Below are positions 55,901 to 64,000 of a DNA stretch of 64,000 bases, one piece after another (position 1 is the stretch's first letter; each line of letters begins with the position of its first letter). The notes under the pieces are model-generated. The model searched no databases. It saw only the letters and a list, made by a program, of their open reading frames with translations, and was not told the DNA's origin. Source of the stretch: Pithys albifrons albifrons. Lineage: Eukaryota > Chordata > Aves > Passeriformes > Thamnophilidae. The stretch spans positions 5,453,439-5,517,438 of the forward strand of contig NC_092458.1 of the NCBI RefSeq assembly GCF_047495875.1. The letters run 5' to 3'. Position numbers and translations under genes: made by a program.

Positions 55901-58900
55901 CCACCCTCTTTCAAACCACAGAACAGCTCTCACAAGTTCCAATTATTCAGAAAACACAAATACAACCAAAATAAAGCATGTCATTTGCACTATTCAAAGG
56001 CATGTGGGATGTTTTCACAGTAAGGACACTGATCCCAGCCAGTCCTCAAATATGCAATAACAAAGCAAGCTCATGAAAATTGCAAGTTCATGAATATTTT
56101 TTCACTGCAAAACCAGACTATCACGAGTGCTTTAAGTTATCAGCTTCAAAGGCACAAAAAGAGAAATGGGAAAACAGACATTTTTTTCACTACACAAGGG
56201 TATAGGAGTCTGGCTTCTAAACAAGTGAAGAGTGTTTGAAACTTAAGAATAAGGTTAAGAAAGGAAAACTAAAAATAACATTTAAGAGCTTTAACTGAAA
56301 GGAATCTCCATTTCGACAGTTCACAAACCCTTCCAAATGTTAACAAGCACGACCTACCTTGAATAATTCAAATAACATATGAAACAAATGAGAAGGTACA
56401 TAGACCACTTGAATAGGCTTGTTTGGAGCTTTAGCTAAAAAAACAAAAAAAAAAGAAACAAAAATGTAAATTTACTTTTTTTCCCCCAAAGAGTATTTTG
56501 TAGCACTGCTCTTCACAGAAATAACATGCAATTCCTCTGCTGAAGTTTGGAAACATCTTAGTCTTATGTCTGGCAGATGTCCAAAATTTGGGAGAGGATC
56601 ACTGAAGAAAATTAATTTTTTTAGCTTAAAAAATGAGCTGCCTTTTGTCAGTAGAAATGATCATCAAAAAGTACTCAATGCACTGACAAGGCCTGTCTTG
56701 TCAAGTTTCATATCACCCAATTCTCATCTTTATAATCAATTTGAAGCAGACCTTCATGTCAGAGGTTTATGAGAGCCCTTAAAGCACAGACTGTTGTTAC
56801 AGTAAAATCAAAAGTGAGCAATTCAGATCTATAGAAAGCCCTGTGAGACTCAGCTATCAGCCAGAGGCAGCAAGGAGCTCAGCTGCTGCTGGCTGAGAGG
56901 GAGGAGGTTACTCCCCAAGAATTCACATAGTAGGAATTCACAGGACTCTGCAGGGGCACGAAAACAGCCTGGATGAAATAATATAAACATGGGACTTGTG
57001 AGAGAGGCTTTAACCAATTGAAGTATCTGGCGTGGTGGTGTGTTAACTCTTTTAGCCAATAAGCTGTAGTCCTAACCCTATATAAACTGTGTGCTTTGTG
57101 TAATAAAATGTCTTCACTATAAACTTCATAAGCTTGTTGGTGAAGTCCAGTTCCTCTGCCATTTATAAATTGTTTAAACAGACTACTTGAAAACATTTCT
57201 AATTTTGCCACCTTACACGGAGCTGCTCACCACTGGTGCAGGGAATGCCAGTGGAATTCATCACTTTATAAGGATACTTCAGAATGAAACCAGTTTCATG
57301 GAAGATTAGTTAGAAGGCAGACTCATTTCCTTCCCAGCTCTGAGGATTCTTGACCATTCTGTTTTCTTTAAAGGGATAGTGAATTCAGCAGATCAAACTC
57401 TGCATTCAGCATGAAGAAGTGCATATTGTGATGATAAACTACAACTCAGGTGCCCAAGCAGACAAATTAAAAGTGTCTGCATACAGGACTGCAGAGTTCA
57501 AATTGTAACTTCCAGTTAATTAACAAAACTAGAAATCACAGATACTAGAAATGCATTCATTTAAATTAGTTTCACAATTACCATTGAATTCTTCAACTTC
57601 CAGATCAGGAGCCACTGTGTAGTACTGTTCACACAACATCTTGGCTGTTTCATAGGCATCTATGAAGCAACAGAACAAACACTCATTTATCAAAATCTTC
57701 TAGAAATGACCAGCAATGTTCATCCTCTCTGTGAGACTACAAGCAGAACACTCATTTTGGGAACTAGTTTACAAGCATGAAGCTGGTATCCAATCTAACC
57801 CCTTTTTCTCTGCAGGCTCATAGTCCATTTGTCAAGAAAGGGCAAAATCTGTTTCACCTGTACAAACAAAAGCACAGTCCTGCAGACAAGCTATTCTTCA
57901 TCTCTGTTCAGGGCTTGAAAAGCAGAAGGGTATGATCTCAGGCTGGCCAGAAAATCTACTTATTTGTTATTTCCTGATCACAATTTAATGTTTGTTCTTT
58001 CCATCTCAAATAGAAAAGGATGACACTGCAACCACAAATACAGTTTTTCAAACACAATACCGTTTATAATACTTTATTTTCAAGGTCTTTTGGGGGGAAA
58101 AGCTGGGATCTTTACGATTCTTCATTCTTTCTTGCTGAACCAAAAGAATCCCCCTGAAGATACCCCCCATAGTCCTATTCAGGGTTATGTATGGCTGAAA
58201 TACAGCAAGAAAGTTTAAGTCACTATTTACTACTTCGTAGTGTCCCCCAAGGCCTGCAGTGAGAGGATCAGAGGAAATGGCCTTAAACTGAGCCAGGTGA
58301 TTTGGCATTAGAAAACAATAAAAATGCACTGTTGGGGTGGTCAGACATTGGAACAGGTGGCCCAGGGAGGTGGTGGGACCACCATCCCCTGGAGGTGTTT
58401 GAGAGACATCTGGATGTGGTGCTGGGTGATGGTTTAGTGATTTAGGGGATTCCACTGGTAATGCTGAGTTGATGGCTGGAGGGGATGATCCTGAAGGTCC
58501 TTCCAACCTTTAGGATTCTAGGACTCTGTAATTCTGGTCCCAGTATCATTTAACTTAACCCATCAATGACTTGGATGAAGGGGCAGATGCCTCCTCACAG
58601 GCTGCTGATGACACAAGGCTGGGAGGAGTGGCCAATAGCCCAGAGGGCTGTGCAGCCCTTCAGAAGGACCCTGACAGGGGCCCTTGTTTTGTTAGTGCTG
58701 GGTAAGACACATTTTAGCTACTTGTTTGAAAACTGGACTTAGCACCTGCTGACACTGTGCACTCCTCTGGCCAGGGCAGCAGCTATGAATTTGGTAATCA
58801 AAAGTGATACAAATACTGCTATTAGAAGGAAAATCTAAATAAACAACATGACTAATACACACAATACTGAGGCCAAAGTGGAGTAAGGTCAATCAAAAGA

Positions 58901-61900
58901 AAGGCTGGGGGGAAGGCTGGGGGGAAGGCTGGGGGGAAGGCTGGGGGGAAGGCTGGGGGGAAGGCTGGGGGGAAGGCTGGGGGGAAGGCTGGGGGGAAGG
59001 CTGGGGGGAAGGCTGGGGGGAAGGCTGGGGGGAAGGCTGGGGGGAAGGCTAGAAAAGTGAGCTATCATGCAGGTCAAAGTCTGACATATGAAAGGTTTCT
59101 TTCTCACTTCACCAAAGGCTGAGAGAAAGTGAAGGGGAGAAACTCATTCTTCCCAAACAGCACAAACAGCAGCAAAAGACAGAGCATGGAACCCTCCCCA
59201 ACAGCAAAACCTGCATGAACCTTGCATAAGAACTCTGGAGGCAGCCAGCACTGCCTCATGCCTGCTTACTAACACTCCTGAGCATAGGAACACTCAACAC
59301 GAGGCAAACAGGATGTCCAATGAGACTGTGCCAGAACACACTCAGGTATAACACCTCAGTCTTTCATGTAAGAGAGAACAGATGATCAGAGGCACAGAGT
59401 GAGGGGGAGTTTCACTGGAGCATCTGTGCACCCAAGGACACTCTACTGAAATATCTGGCTGAACAAACTGGAAATCACTCTCACTTTTCTGTAGTACCAG
59501 CATCAGATACAAAAGCACTACGTGAGAACCTGCTTCTATTTCAGAAAAACACCTTAAGTTTAACAAAACACTTACATACTGATACTTTAAAGGACAAATT
59601 AAAGCTATTAAAATCAAGTTGTTTTCTTAGTTCATTAACATACCAAGAGTTCCTCTGTTCTCAATAATCAAAACATTACAAAGTCTCAATAAGCCTCTGG
59701 CTTTACTGTGAGCAACTTCAGAACTTCCATTTCTTCTTTTTTTTTTAGTTTGTTTTGTTAAATGAATTTAAATCACCTTAAGTCTCATATCTTAGTAACA
59801 TATTTCTGAATATTCTAAATTGGGGGGGGTGGGGTTCAGTCAACAAAAATGTGAACTTCATCTTACCTTGAACCACCTCTGCCACGTTACAATTAGGGTC
59901 AATACTTCCAATATGCTTGGGATGAGCAGGATTAATATCTCCACCAAAAAGAAGTGCTAAAAGAAAAAAGCAACGGCAATAAATTGTCTCTTACACTTGA
60001 GGCAGCCACAAAAGTTTAAATTTGATGGCATCTGAGACTTACTGGGGAGTGCATCATTTTGTAGAAAGGTACTCCAGCAAACTGCCAGAACTCTTGTTTA
60101 AGACAACTCCTTACCTAACTCCTTCTCTTCCCTGCACCTTTTTTTTTTTAGTTTTTATAGCTAAGATTAGTTAAAACACAACTAGTGATGGAGAGTTAAG
60201 GTGAAAACCTACATTTCAAAGCAGACCAACAAAAATTAGAAAAAATTAAAATGTAAAACACTTCATTCATACCATCATGTCAGAACAGAAGCACTCACAA
60301 CAATGAAAATATTACAGTAACAGGGACTGAGGATAAGACGTTATTAAAAGCCTTTTACACTCACCTAAGCTGTAATTTCACACAGAGGTCTCACAGAGGT
60401 CACAGAGGTGTCACTCACTCGACTTTCTCCCTGGCTCTCAGCAACATGATCCCCACTCCCTCTTTGCACGAGGGTCTGGCCCTCACTAGACCCTTCTCTG
60501 AGAGTTTATCTCTCAAAGAAAGAGGAAGGTTTTACACTTTATTTCAGGAGTGATTTTCTGCTATTTTAGCAAGTTAGTGAGCTCTGACAGGAAGCAGGTA
60601 CAGCATGAGGTGAGCAAGAGATTAGCCCTGAAAGCTTTTCCTGTCCTGGCCATGGTGAGCTCACCCACTGCCCACAGCAGAACACACGTAAGGAACAGCC
60701 TGCCAGTAACAGGGAAGGAAACAAGTGCCAACTACAGCAAGACTTGTCTTCTGATTTCCAACTGCCTTTTCCTTCAGTGCTTCAAGATTAAGATTTCCTA
60801 TTCTGGACACATCACTAACACTGTTAACACAGAGACATTATACAAGGTTAACTAAACTTCAAGCATCTACAACTAGTGGGTTTAAGCTTCAACCAGTTAA
60901 ATAAGAGGGTACACAGGAAAAGCTGGTCCAGTTCAATGAAGTGAGTGTCACATTTTAGAAATAGTGCAAATCATGCTAGCACTCAGCCCAAGAATTAGGG
61001 CTGTTAGGACAGTATTTTTACTCTATTGCTAGAACTCTTCTATGAGACTCTTTTAACTTTATGTCTGCCCAGGTACAAGTAAATAAAAGGCTGCACATTT
61101 ATCTCATTTGTATGCTTTGCTACATTCAAGTTCCCTGTGCACACACAGCAAGGCATTTGTTAGTCACATAAAAGGTTACTGGAAAGACACAACTTGCAGT
61201 CAAACACCTTACACTAAACACTCCGGTGTCCACATTATCTGTAGCCTACAAGAATTGCTAAGAGCTCATAGAAGCAGAATACTGAGCAGAGAACAAAGCT
61301 CTAGAGCTAAAAGGCACAAGACACACTAAAAGATCACAAGACTGTCCTTAACTTTACACAGATCACTTTCTGCACGGTTGCACACACTGGTTAACAAGAG
61401 CTGTGCAAGTAACTCCTTTCACTCTGTAATATGAATATAAAAGTTTATTAGTAACAACAAATGAAACAGAACGTAATGACAAAGGATGACTAATTCCAGC
61501 ACTTATCCATGAATAGGAAATAGGAAGGGATGACAAGGAACATAATTTAAAACTTAAATCAGAAATCCTCAACCTCTTTAGAAGGCAAGAAAATTCTAGA
61601 TAACTTGCTAGAAACAAACAGCAATAAAAATACATATGTTGTATAACCCATTCAAAATTTATGGCATCCTTGCACTTCACTAGGAAATAAATATCAGCTC
61701 TACAAACTATGTTCAAAGCTTTGTGAGCAGAAAGATACAGCCACTCTACTACTATCTCAAATACTCCACGTACACACACAAGCCACCTCTGCCAACAAGA
61801 CTCAAGAGCAACAGTCACGCTGACACAGACTGACAATTCTAAAAGTGTGGTTTGGGTTCATTCCTGATCACTCCAAAGTACCAAATCAACCAGTTGCCAG

Positions 61901-62209
61901 TACATATTTTACCATAATTCACACAGAATATTAAGAAGTAGTCATGAGTAAGGAAAAAACCAAAACAAAGCTATAGCTTCAGGTTTACAAGCAATAACTA
62001 AATAAGAGGAAAGCCATTACTTACTGTGTTGGTTAATTAGCATACGGAAAGAGATGCGGTTGGTGTAGAATCTATCTAGAAAATACTGGATGTTACTGCT
62101 AACAAATGGATCAAAGCCATATTTTTCCTTGTATTCAATCACCCCTTGCGCCATGGTTGGAACCACATCATTGTGTCTGTTCCTGACTTTAATTAAAACA
62201 TCTAAAAAG
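46804..62209 (-). CDS. PDK3: Pyruvate dehydrogenase kinase 3, 5' end outside window, 8 coding exons visible
   Basis: A mitochondrial-matrix Ser kinase that phosphorylates the E1-alpha subunit of pyruvate dehydrogenase and switches the complex off; it docks on the inner lipoyl domain of E2. Visible segments, in - strand order, are 62209-62025, 59956-59867, 57659-57582, 56434-56358, 55359-55258, 54671-54561, 48134-48021 and 46947-46804. All have GT-AG sites and phases that join in one frame for about 300 codons. If the N-terminus has the usual length, this is residue 107 to 406. Motifs: N-box ELFKNSMRA, G1 box DQGGGVP, glycine-rich [12 protein letters not shown], and a DW motif in [14 protein letters not shown]. 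The closest match by eye is PDK3 rather than PDK1, 2 or 4. The first coding exons, with the transit peptide and first part of the helical domain, are not in the window. Confidence 0.96.
46948..48020 (-). other. PDK3: PDK3 last intron
   Basis: 1.07 kb; no repeat recognised apart from a short A-rich tract near 47818. Confidence 0.85.
48021..48134 (-). CDS. PDK3: PDK3 internal exon, ATP lid and G2 box
   Basis: 114 bp, phase 0, acceptor tgcag and donor gtaaga. It encodes [20 protein letters not shown] and on to [20 protein letters not shown] is the glycine-rich G2 motif. Human has Thr for Ser in GVGTDAV. Confidence 0.97.
48543..48875 (+). mobile_element. Probable endogenous retroviral LTR, ends approximate
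   Basis: Begins near tgtcggtgtcaacaccc. It then has a C-rich block with a CCAAT box (48702-48706), a TATA-like cttaaat and AATAAA (48759-48764) followed by a U5-like segment. The promoter-to-polyA spacing is LTR-like and gives + orientation, antisense to PDK3. I could not find a matching target duplication, so the right end is uncertain. Confidence 0.55.
50668..51297 (+). mobile_element. Solo LTR, ERVL-like, 630 bp with exact 5-bp target duplication
   Basis: Starts tgtcctagttgagcagg and ends gcctttaaaccagcaca. CATTA directly flanks both sides (50663-50667 and 51298-51302). A TATA-like tacataag lies near 50930 and an ATTAAA signal near 51222, so its sense is +, antisense to PDK3. No internal retroviral genes remain, as expected after LTR-LTR recombination. 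Confidence 0.88.
52132..52571 (+). mobile_element. LTR-like segment, boundaries tentative
   Basis: A T-rich segment containing gttagtaaatataatttg and a polypurine/G-rich end closing with ccaaacctgcgaca, similar in style to the 3' part of songbird LTRs. A 4-bp AGGG on both sides (52128-52131, 52572-52575) fits a target duplication, but 4 bp may be chance. Two similar pieces around cagtttctttag (52282 and 52446) look like an internal duplication. The 174-codon - strand frame across it is low-complexity and not a gene. Confidence 0.4.
53368..53605 (+). mobile_element. CR1 LINE 3' fragment
   Basis: CR1 3' sequence ('aagaatttcttcgtggaaag', 'ggaatcaccatccttgga', 'aaggttggactcaacttt') ending in tail-like gattccatggttcca. 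About 240 bp, antisense to PDK3. Confidence 0.9.
54561..54671 (-). CDS. PDK3: PDK3 internal exon, G1 box
   Basis: 111 bp, phase 0, acceptor ccttag and donor gtaagc. It encodes [20 protein letters not shown] and on to EPSRAVPL. The Asp of DQGGG contacts the adenine in GHKL ATPases. Gln follows it, where I recall Leu in human PDK3 and Arg in PDK2. Confidence 0.96.
54672..55257 (-). other. PDK3: PDK3 intron containing a CR1 fragment
   Basis: 586 bp; more than half is the CR1-derived segment annotated separately. Confidence 0.85.
54815..55150 (+). mobile_element. CR1 LINE fragment
   Basis: CR1-like: 'gagaggtttagaccagagat', 'aggaagcatttctttacc', 'tggagaggtggcagatgc', 'ggactagatggtccctgt'. No repeated tail is visible. 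It lies close to exons on both sides and is antisense to PDK3. The left limit could be 50 bp further out. Confidence 0.82.
55258..55359 (-). CDS. PDK3: PDK3 internal exon, N-box and beta strands
   Basis: 102 bp, phase 0, acceptor ttcag and donor gtaaat. It encodes [20 protein letters not shown] followed by [26 protein letters not shown] replaces human LYEDRKEGYPAV at the same length. An AAG|gtaaga donor-like sequence lies inside the exon at 55326/55325; using it would drop 68 nt and shift the frame. Confidence 0.95.
55360..56357 (-). other. PDK3: PDK3 intron
   Basis: 998 bp; nothing recognised. Confidence 0.85.
56358..56434 (-). CDS. PDK3: PDK3 internal exon, start of GHKL domain N-box
   Basis: 77 bp, acceptor tttag and donor gtaggt, phase 1 in and phase 0 out. 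It encodes [20 protein letters not shown] and LFELFK. Together with the next exon it forms the N-box [16 protein letters not shown], whose Glu and Asn act in catalysis and Mg-ATP binding in GHKL kinases. Confidence 0.96.
56435..57581 (-). other. PDK3: PDK3 intron with an LTR
   Basis: 1.15 kb; contains the LTR-like segment with TATA box and AATAAA at about 56.8-57.2 kb. Confidence 0.85.
56792..57217 (+). mobile_element. Probable endogenous retroviral LTR with TATA box and polyA signal
   Basis: Starts near tgttgttacag and ends near gccaccttaca. A clear TATAAA (57081-57086) is followed 15 bp later by AATAAA (57102-57107), the tight spacing of LTRs with a short R region. A CCAAT-like gccaat lies about 25 bp before the TATA box. 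Sense is +, antisense to PDK3. No confident target duplication was found, so both ends are approximate. Confidence 0.6.
57582..57659 (-). CDS. PDK3: PDK3 internal exon
   Basis: 78 bp, acceptor catag and donor gtaatt, phase 1 at both ends. It encodes [20 protein letters not shown] and EVEEFN, the linker into the C-terminal ATP-binding domain. Confidence 0.96.
58242..58535 (+). mobile_element. CR1 LINE 3' fragment
   Basis: 'agtgagaggatcagaggaaa', 'ttggaacaggtggcccag', 'gatgatcctgaaggtcct' and a tail-like ggattctaggactctg are CR1 3' sequence. It is antisense to PDK3. Confidence 0.92.
58536..58685 (+). mobile_element. CR1 LINE fragment from the reverse transcriptase end
   Basis: Reads INDLDEG...[11 protein letters not shown], matching the degenerate ADDTKLGG region of the CR1 reverse transcriptase. 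It follows directly after a CR1 3' tail, so it is a second insertion or a rearrangement, not a continuation of the first. Non-functional fragment of 150 bp. Confidence 0.85.
58901..59050 (+). repeat. Perfect 12-bp minisatellite, 12.5 copies of AAGGCTGGGGGG
   Basis: Twelve identical units and a half unit, with no substitution visible between copies. Each unit has a run of six G on the + strand separated by six bases, a pattern able to form G-quadruplexes. It lies in a PDK3 intron; the PDK3 RNA carries the C-rich strand. The frame reading repeated Pro-Pro-Ser-Leu on the - strand is a by-product. Confidence 0.98.
59867..59956 (-). CDS. PDK3: PDK3 internal exon
   Basis: 90 bp, acceptor ttttag and donor gtaaga, phase 1 at both ends. 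It encodes [20 protein letters not shown] followed by NCNVAEVVQ. Compared with human there are conservative changes (Ile for Thr after GGD, Ala for Val in NPAHP). Confidence 0.96.
59957..62024 (-). other. PDK3: PDK3 intron
   Basis: 2.07 kb. A small triplicated cacagaggt motif lies at about 60379-60410. No transposon or gene recognised. Confidence 0.85.
62025..62209 (-). CDS. PDK3: PDK3 internal exon, regulatory helical domain
   Basis: 185 bp, acceptor ctctag and donor gtaagt, phase 2 in and phase 1 out. It encodes [20 protein letters not shown] and on to [15 protein letters not shown]. This is the end of the N-terminal helical bundle that meets the lipoyl domain. The Arg in TNRISF aligns with human Arg158, the residue changed in the X-linked neuropathy CMTX6; it is conserved here. 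Confidence 0.96.
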
Positions 62210-64000
62210 CTAGAGAAAAGAAAATTAGAAACAGATTGTTAAAAGTACAGTTAAACTCAACCTCTTTTATTTCTTTAACTCAACCACAGCATAACCATTT
62301 TATCTGTTTACTATCCTTCCCAGTCAACAAAACAATTATCAGAGGGAAAAACAAAAATACAGCAGTACCTAAACAAGCCTATTTAAAGAGAAGCATTTGG
62401 GCAACTACTCACTCACAAGATCTGTGAAGCATTTAGGGTCTCAAATTATTCCTCCCACACAAACATCCCTTTAAATTAATTCTCTCTTATCATTAATGGG
62501 ACAGCAAAAGATTCTCTTTTACTGCAACTATATTCACTATGGTACTTGTCATTCCCTGCAACTTCTAACATAGCTGGGAGATTGGAAAGGGAACTCAGGA
62601 AAAACAACCTGAGGAAAATCAGTTTCTTCTTCCCAATCCCTCAACCGTGCAGCGAACTCGGAATGCACTTCCTTCACCTGGCACCCTTCTGGGAAGTGAA
62701 TCTCCGGACTGCCTGTGTGACTCCTGCTCAGTTTCCTCTCACACCGCTGGATGGCAGCGTGGACACAACCGAGCTCCGACCGGCTCGGCAACTTTCAGGG
62801 TAACACTTCCACTGCTTTTAACAAATGTCTGTATGGCCAAACTTCGCGAACGCAGATTTGGGAAGAGCTGTCCCCACGTGGGTGGGCCCTTCCAGCCTGC
62901 GCAGTGGATTTCAGGTGAGGCTCAGCGTGCGCAGAACTGGCCCCACCGTTTAAGTCCTGAGGTTCATCTGCCGCGGCCGAGCGAGCTTGGACAGTGCCAG
63001 TGAAGTCCTCAGGACTAGAACCTACAGCACCCGGCATTTCCCAGGAGGTCTCCCATCCAAGTACTAATCCGGGGCTGACCCTGCTGAGCTTCCGAGATCT
63101 GACGGGATCGGATGTCAGGGAGGCATTTAACTGCCCGGTGCTTTTAACAAATACTCTTTGAAACAGCCTGGGGAATTTTTCCTTCTCCTGCCAGGGCAGC
63201 TCGACACCTGTGATATTCAAAGTGCTCATCCTTAATTTTTCCCCTCATCCAAACGCACATATACTTGAATATCAGTTATTAACAGCTTTCTAAAGCTGAC
63301 ACATGGTAAATCAGTGCTACTCAACTCTGCTACATTCTCTAGTATTAAATTAACAGCACGATGATTACGTGATGCTGTTTAAAAAAGTACACAAGGTGAA
63401 ATGCAGCTTTCCCAAGAAAGCACAGCTGCAGACTCGTTCACCTATGCCTGGATCTGCAATTCCACAGATCCTTTTTCAAAAAACATCACCAGCAAAACAT
63501 TCTTAGTAGATTTACAGTGAACACTGGAAAGAAATTATTAATTATTTTTATCAGAAGTAAAAGATACACCAGCTAAGAAAAGAATCACAGAAATCATTGG
63601 AAGTCCTACCCCCCTGAAAATGAGCAGGGGAAAGAACAAAGACCACCAAAAGTAAGAATGACCATTAGTCACCACTTTCTTCCCTTTCAGCACCACTAGC
63701 CAAGACAATCATCTGACAGTACAACACACCACTCTTAACAAGTGATACACTTGGAAAATTATTTCTCCCACTCTGCACTTCCAGCTGGACGGGAATGTAG
63801 TTTCATTTTTAATAGTTTTTCATCCTCCTCAGTGTAACCACCAGGTTTTGCCTACATGTCAGCAAACAGTTCAGTTGCCTTCCAACACTATTCTATTGCC
63901 TAGAGAAGGGGAAGCTTTAACTGCCTAATTCCCAAATCTAAATGCTATCACAGTACAGAATGACTGTTCTTTTACTAAAAATCTTGCTGACTGGGCAGCT
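62210..64000 (-). other. PDK3: PDK3 upstream intron, cut by window edge
   Basis: At least 1.8 kb without the expected earlier PDK3 exons (I looked for the conserved VQSWYMQSF region). It holds a locally GC-richer stretch (about 62690-63010) and a 5S rRNA-derived sequence. Confidence 0.75.
63021..63124 (-). pseudogene. 5S rRNA-derived sequence, 5'-truncated
   Basis: On the - strand it reads, with a few changes, from about base 13 of 5S rRNA to its end: gatctcggaagctcagcagg, ttagtacttggatgggagac, ccgggtgctgtagg. The internal promoter A-box has one change and the C-box (agtacttggatgggagacc) is intact. The 5' dozen bases, part of helix I, are missing, and no T-run terminator follows. It is therefore probably a pseudogene or retrocopy rather than a working gene. 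An ancient 5S-headed SINE is less likely because similarity is high. Confidence 0.85.

Larger units (their letters stand above)
57660..59866 (-). other. PDK3: PDK3 intron with CR1 and minisatellite
   Basis: 2.2 kb; holds two CR1 pieces and the perfect 12-bp minisatellite. The remainder is unremarkable. Confidence 0.85.

Noticed and set aside
58889..59107. - strand frame encoding a Pro-Pro-Ser-Leu repeat
   Set aside because: It is the translation of the minisatellite inside an intron.
63021..63124. AmnSINE1 (5S-headed SINE)
   Set aside because: That family is very old and would be far more diverged; no tRNA-like or Deu-like part follows the 5S segment.

Overview
This is vertebrate nuclear DNA, almost certainly from a bird and probably a songbird. 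The evidence is split genes with long GT-AG introns, several CR1 LINE fragments (some ending in the degenerate ATTCTATG-type tail), solo LTRs of the kind common in songbirds, and two protein genes whose order matches the human Xp22.11 PDK3-PCYT1B block. There are no bacterial operons, CRISPR arrays or phage modules.

Layout. Bases 1-3.4 kb are non-coding. Two CR1 fragments (3.4-4.2 kb) and a two-phase pentanucleotide satellite (4.22-4.37 kb) abut a CpG island (about 4.38-5.35 kb) holding the promoter and first coding exon of PCYT1B. PCYT1B (CTP:phosphocholine cytidylyltransferase beta) runs on the + strand from 4593 to 34283 in eight coding exons that join in frame to 361 codons. The gene looks complete: the catalytic HSGH and RTEGISTS motifs, the lipid-binding amphipathic helix and the Ser/Pro-rich tail are all present. 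From 34.3 to 46.8 kb lie both 3' UTRs and intergenic DNA. PDK3 (pyruvate dehydrogenase kinase 3) lies on the - strand, converging on PCYT1B. Eight coding exons are visible from 62209 down to the stop at 46804 (about residue 107 to the C-terminus). The first roughly 106 codons lie beyond the right edge.

Repeats account for much of the rest. Three solo LTRs have TG...CA ends and exact 5-bp target duplications (14261-14597, 21693-22242, 50668-51297). Further LTR-like segments with less certain ends sit near 48.5-48.9, 52.1-52.6 and 56.8-57.2 kb. Seven CR1 fragments all lie in + orientation. There is also a perfect 12-copy, 12-bp G-rich minisatellite in a PDK3 intron (58901-59050) and a 5S rRNA-derived sequence in another (63021-63124, - strand).

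The two genes act in unrelated pathways: phosphatidylcholine synthesis by the CDP-choline route, and phosphorylation that switches off the mitochondrial pyruvate dehydrogenase complex. Their closeness is ancestral synteny, not a functional cluster. I found no convincing new multi-gene system. The more interesting signals are local: a promoter with CCAAT, octamer and X-box-like motifs next to a satellite, a strong donor-like site inside a PDK3 coding exon, the perfect minisatellite, the 5S-derived copy, and a PDK3 intron filled with LTRs.
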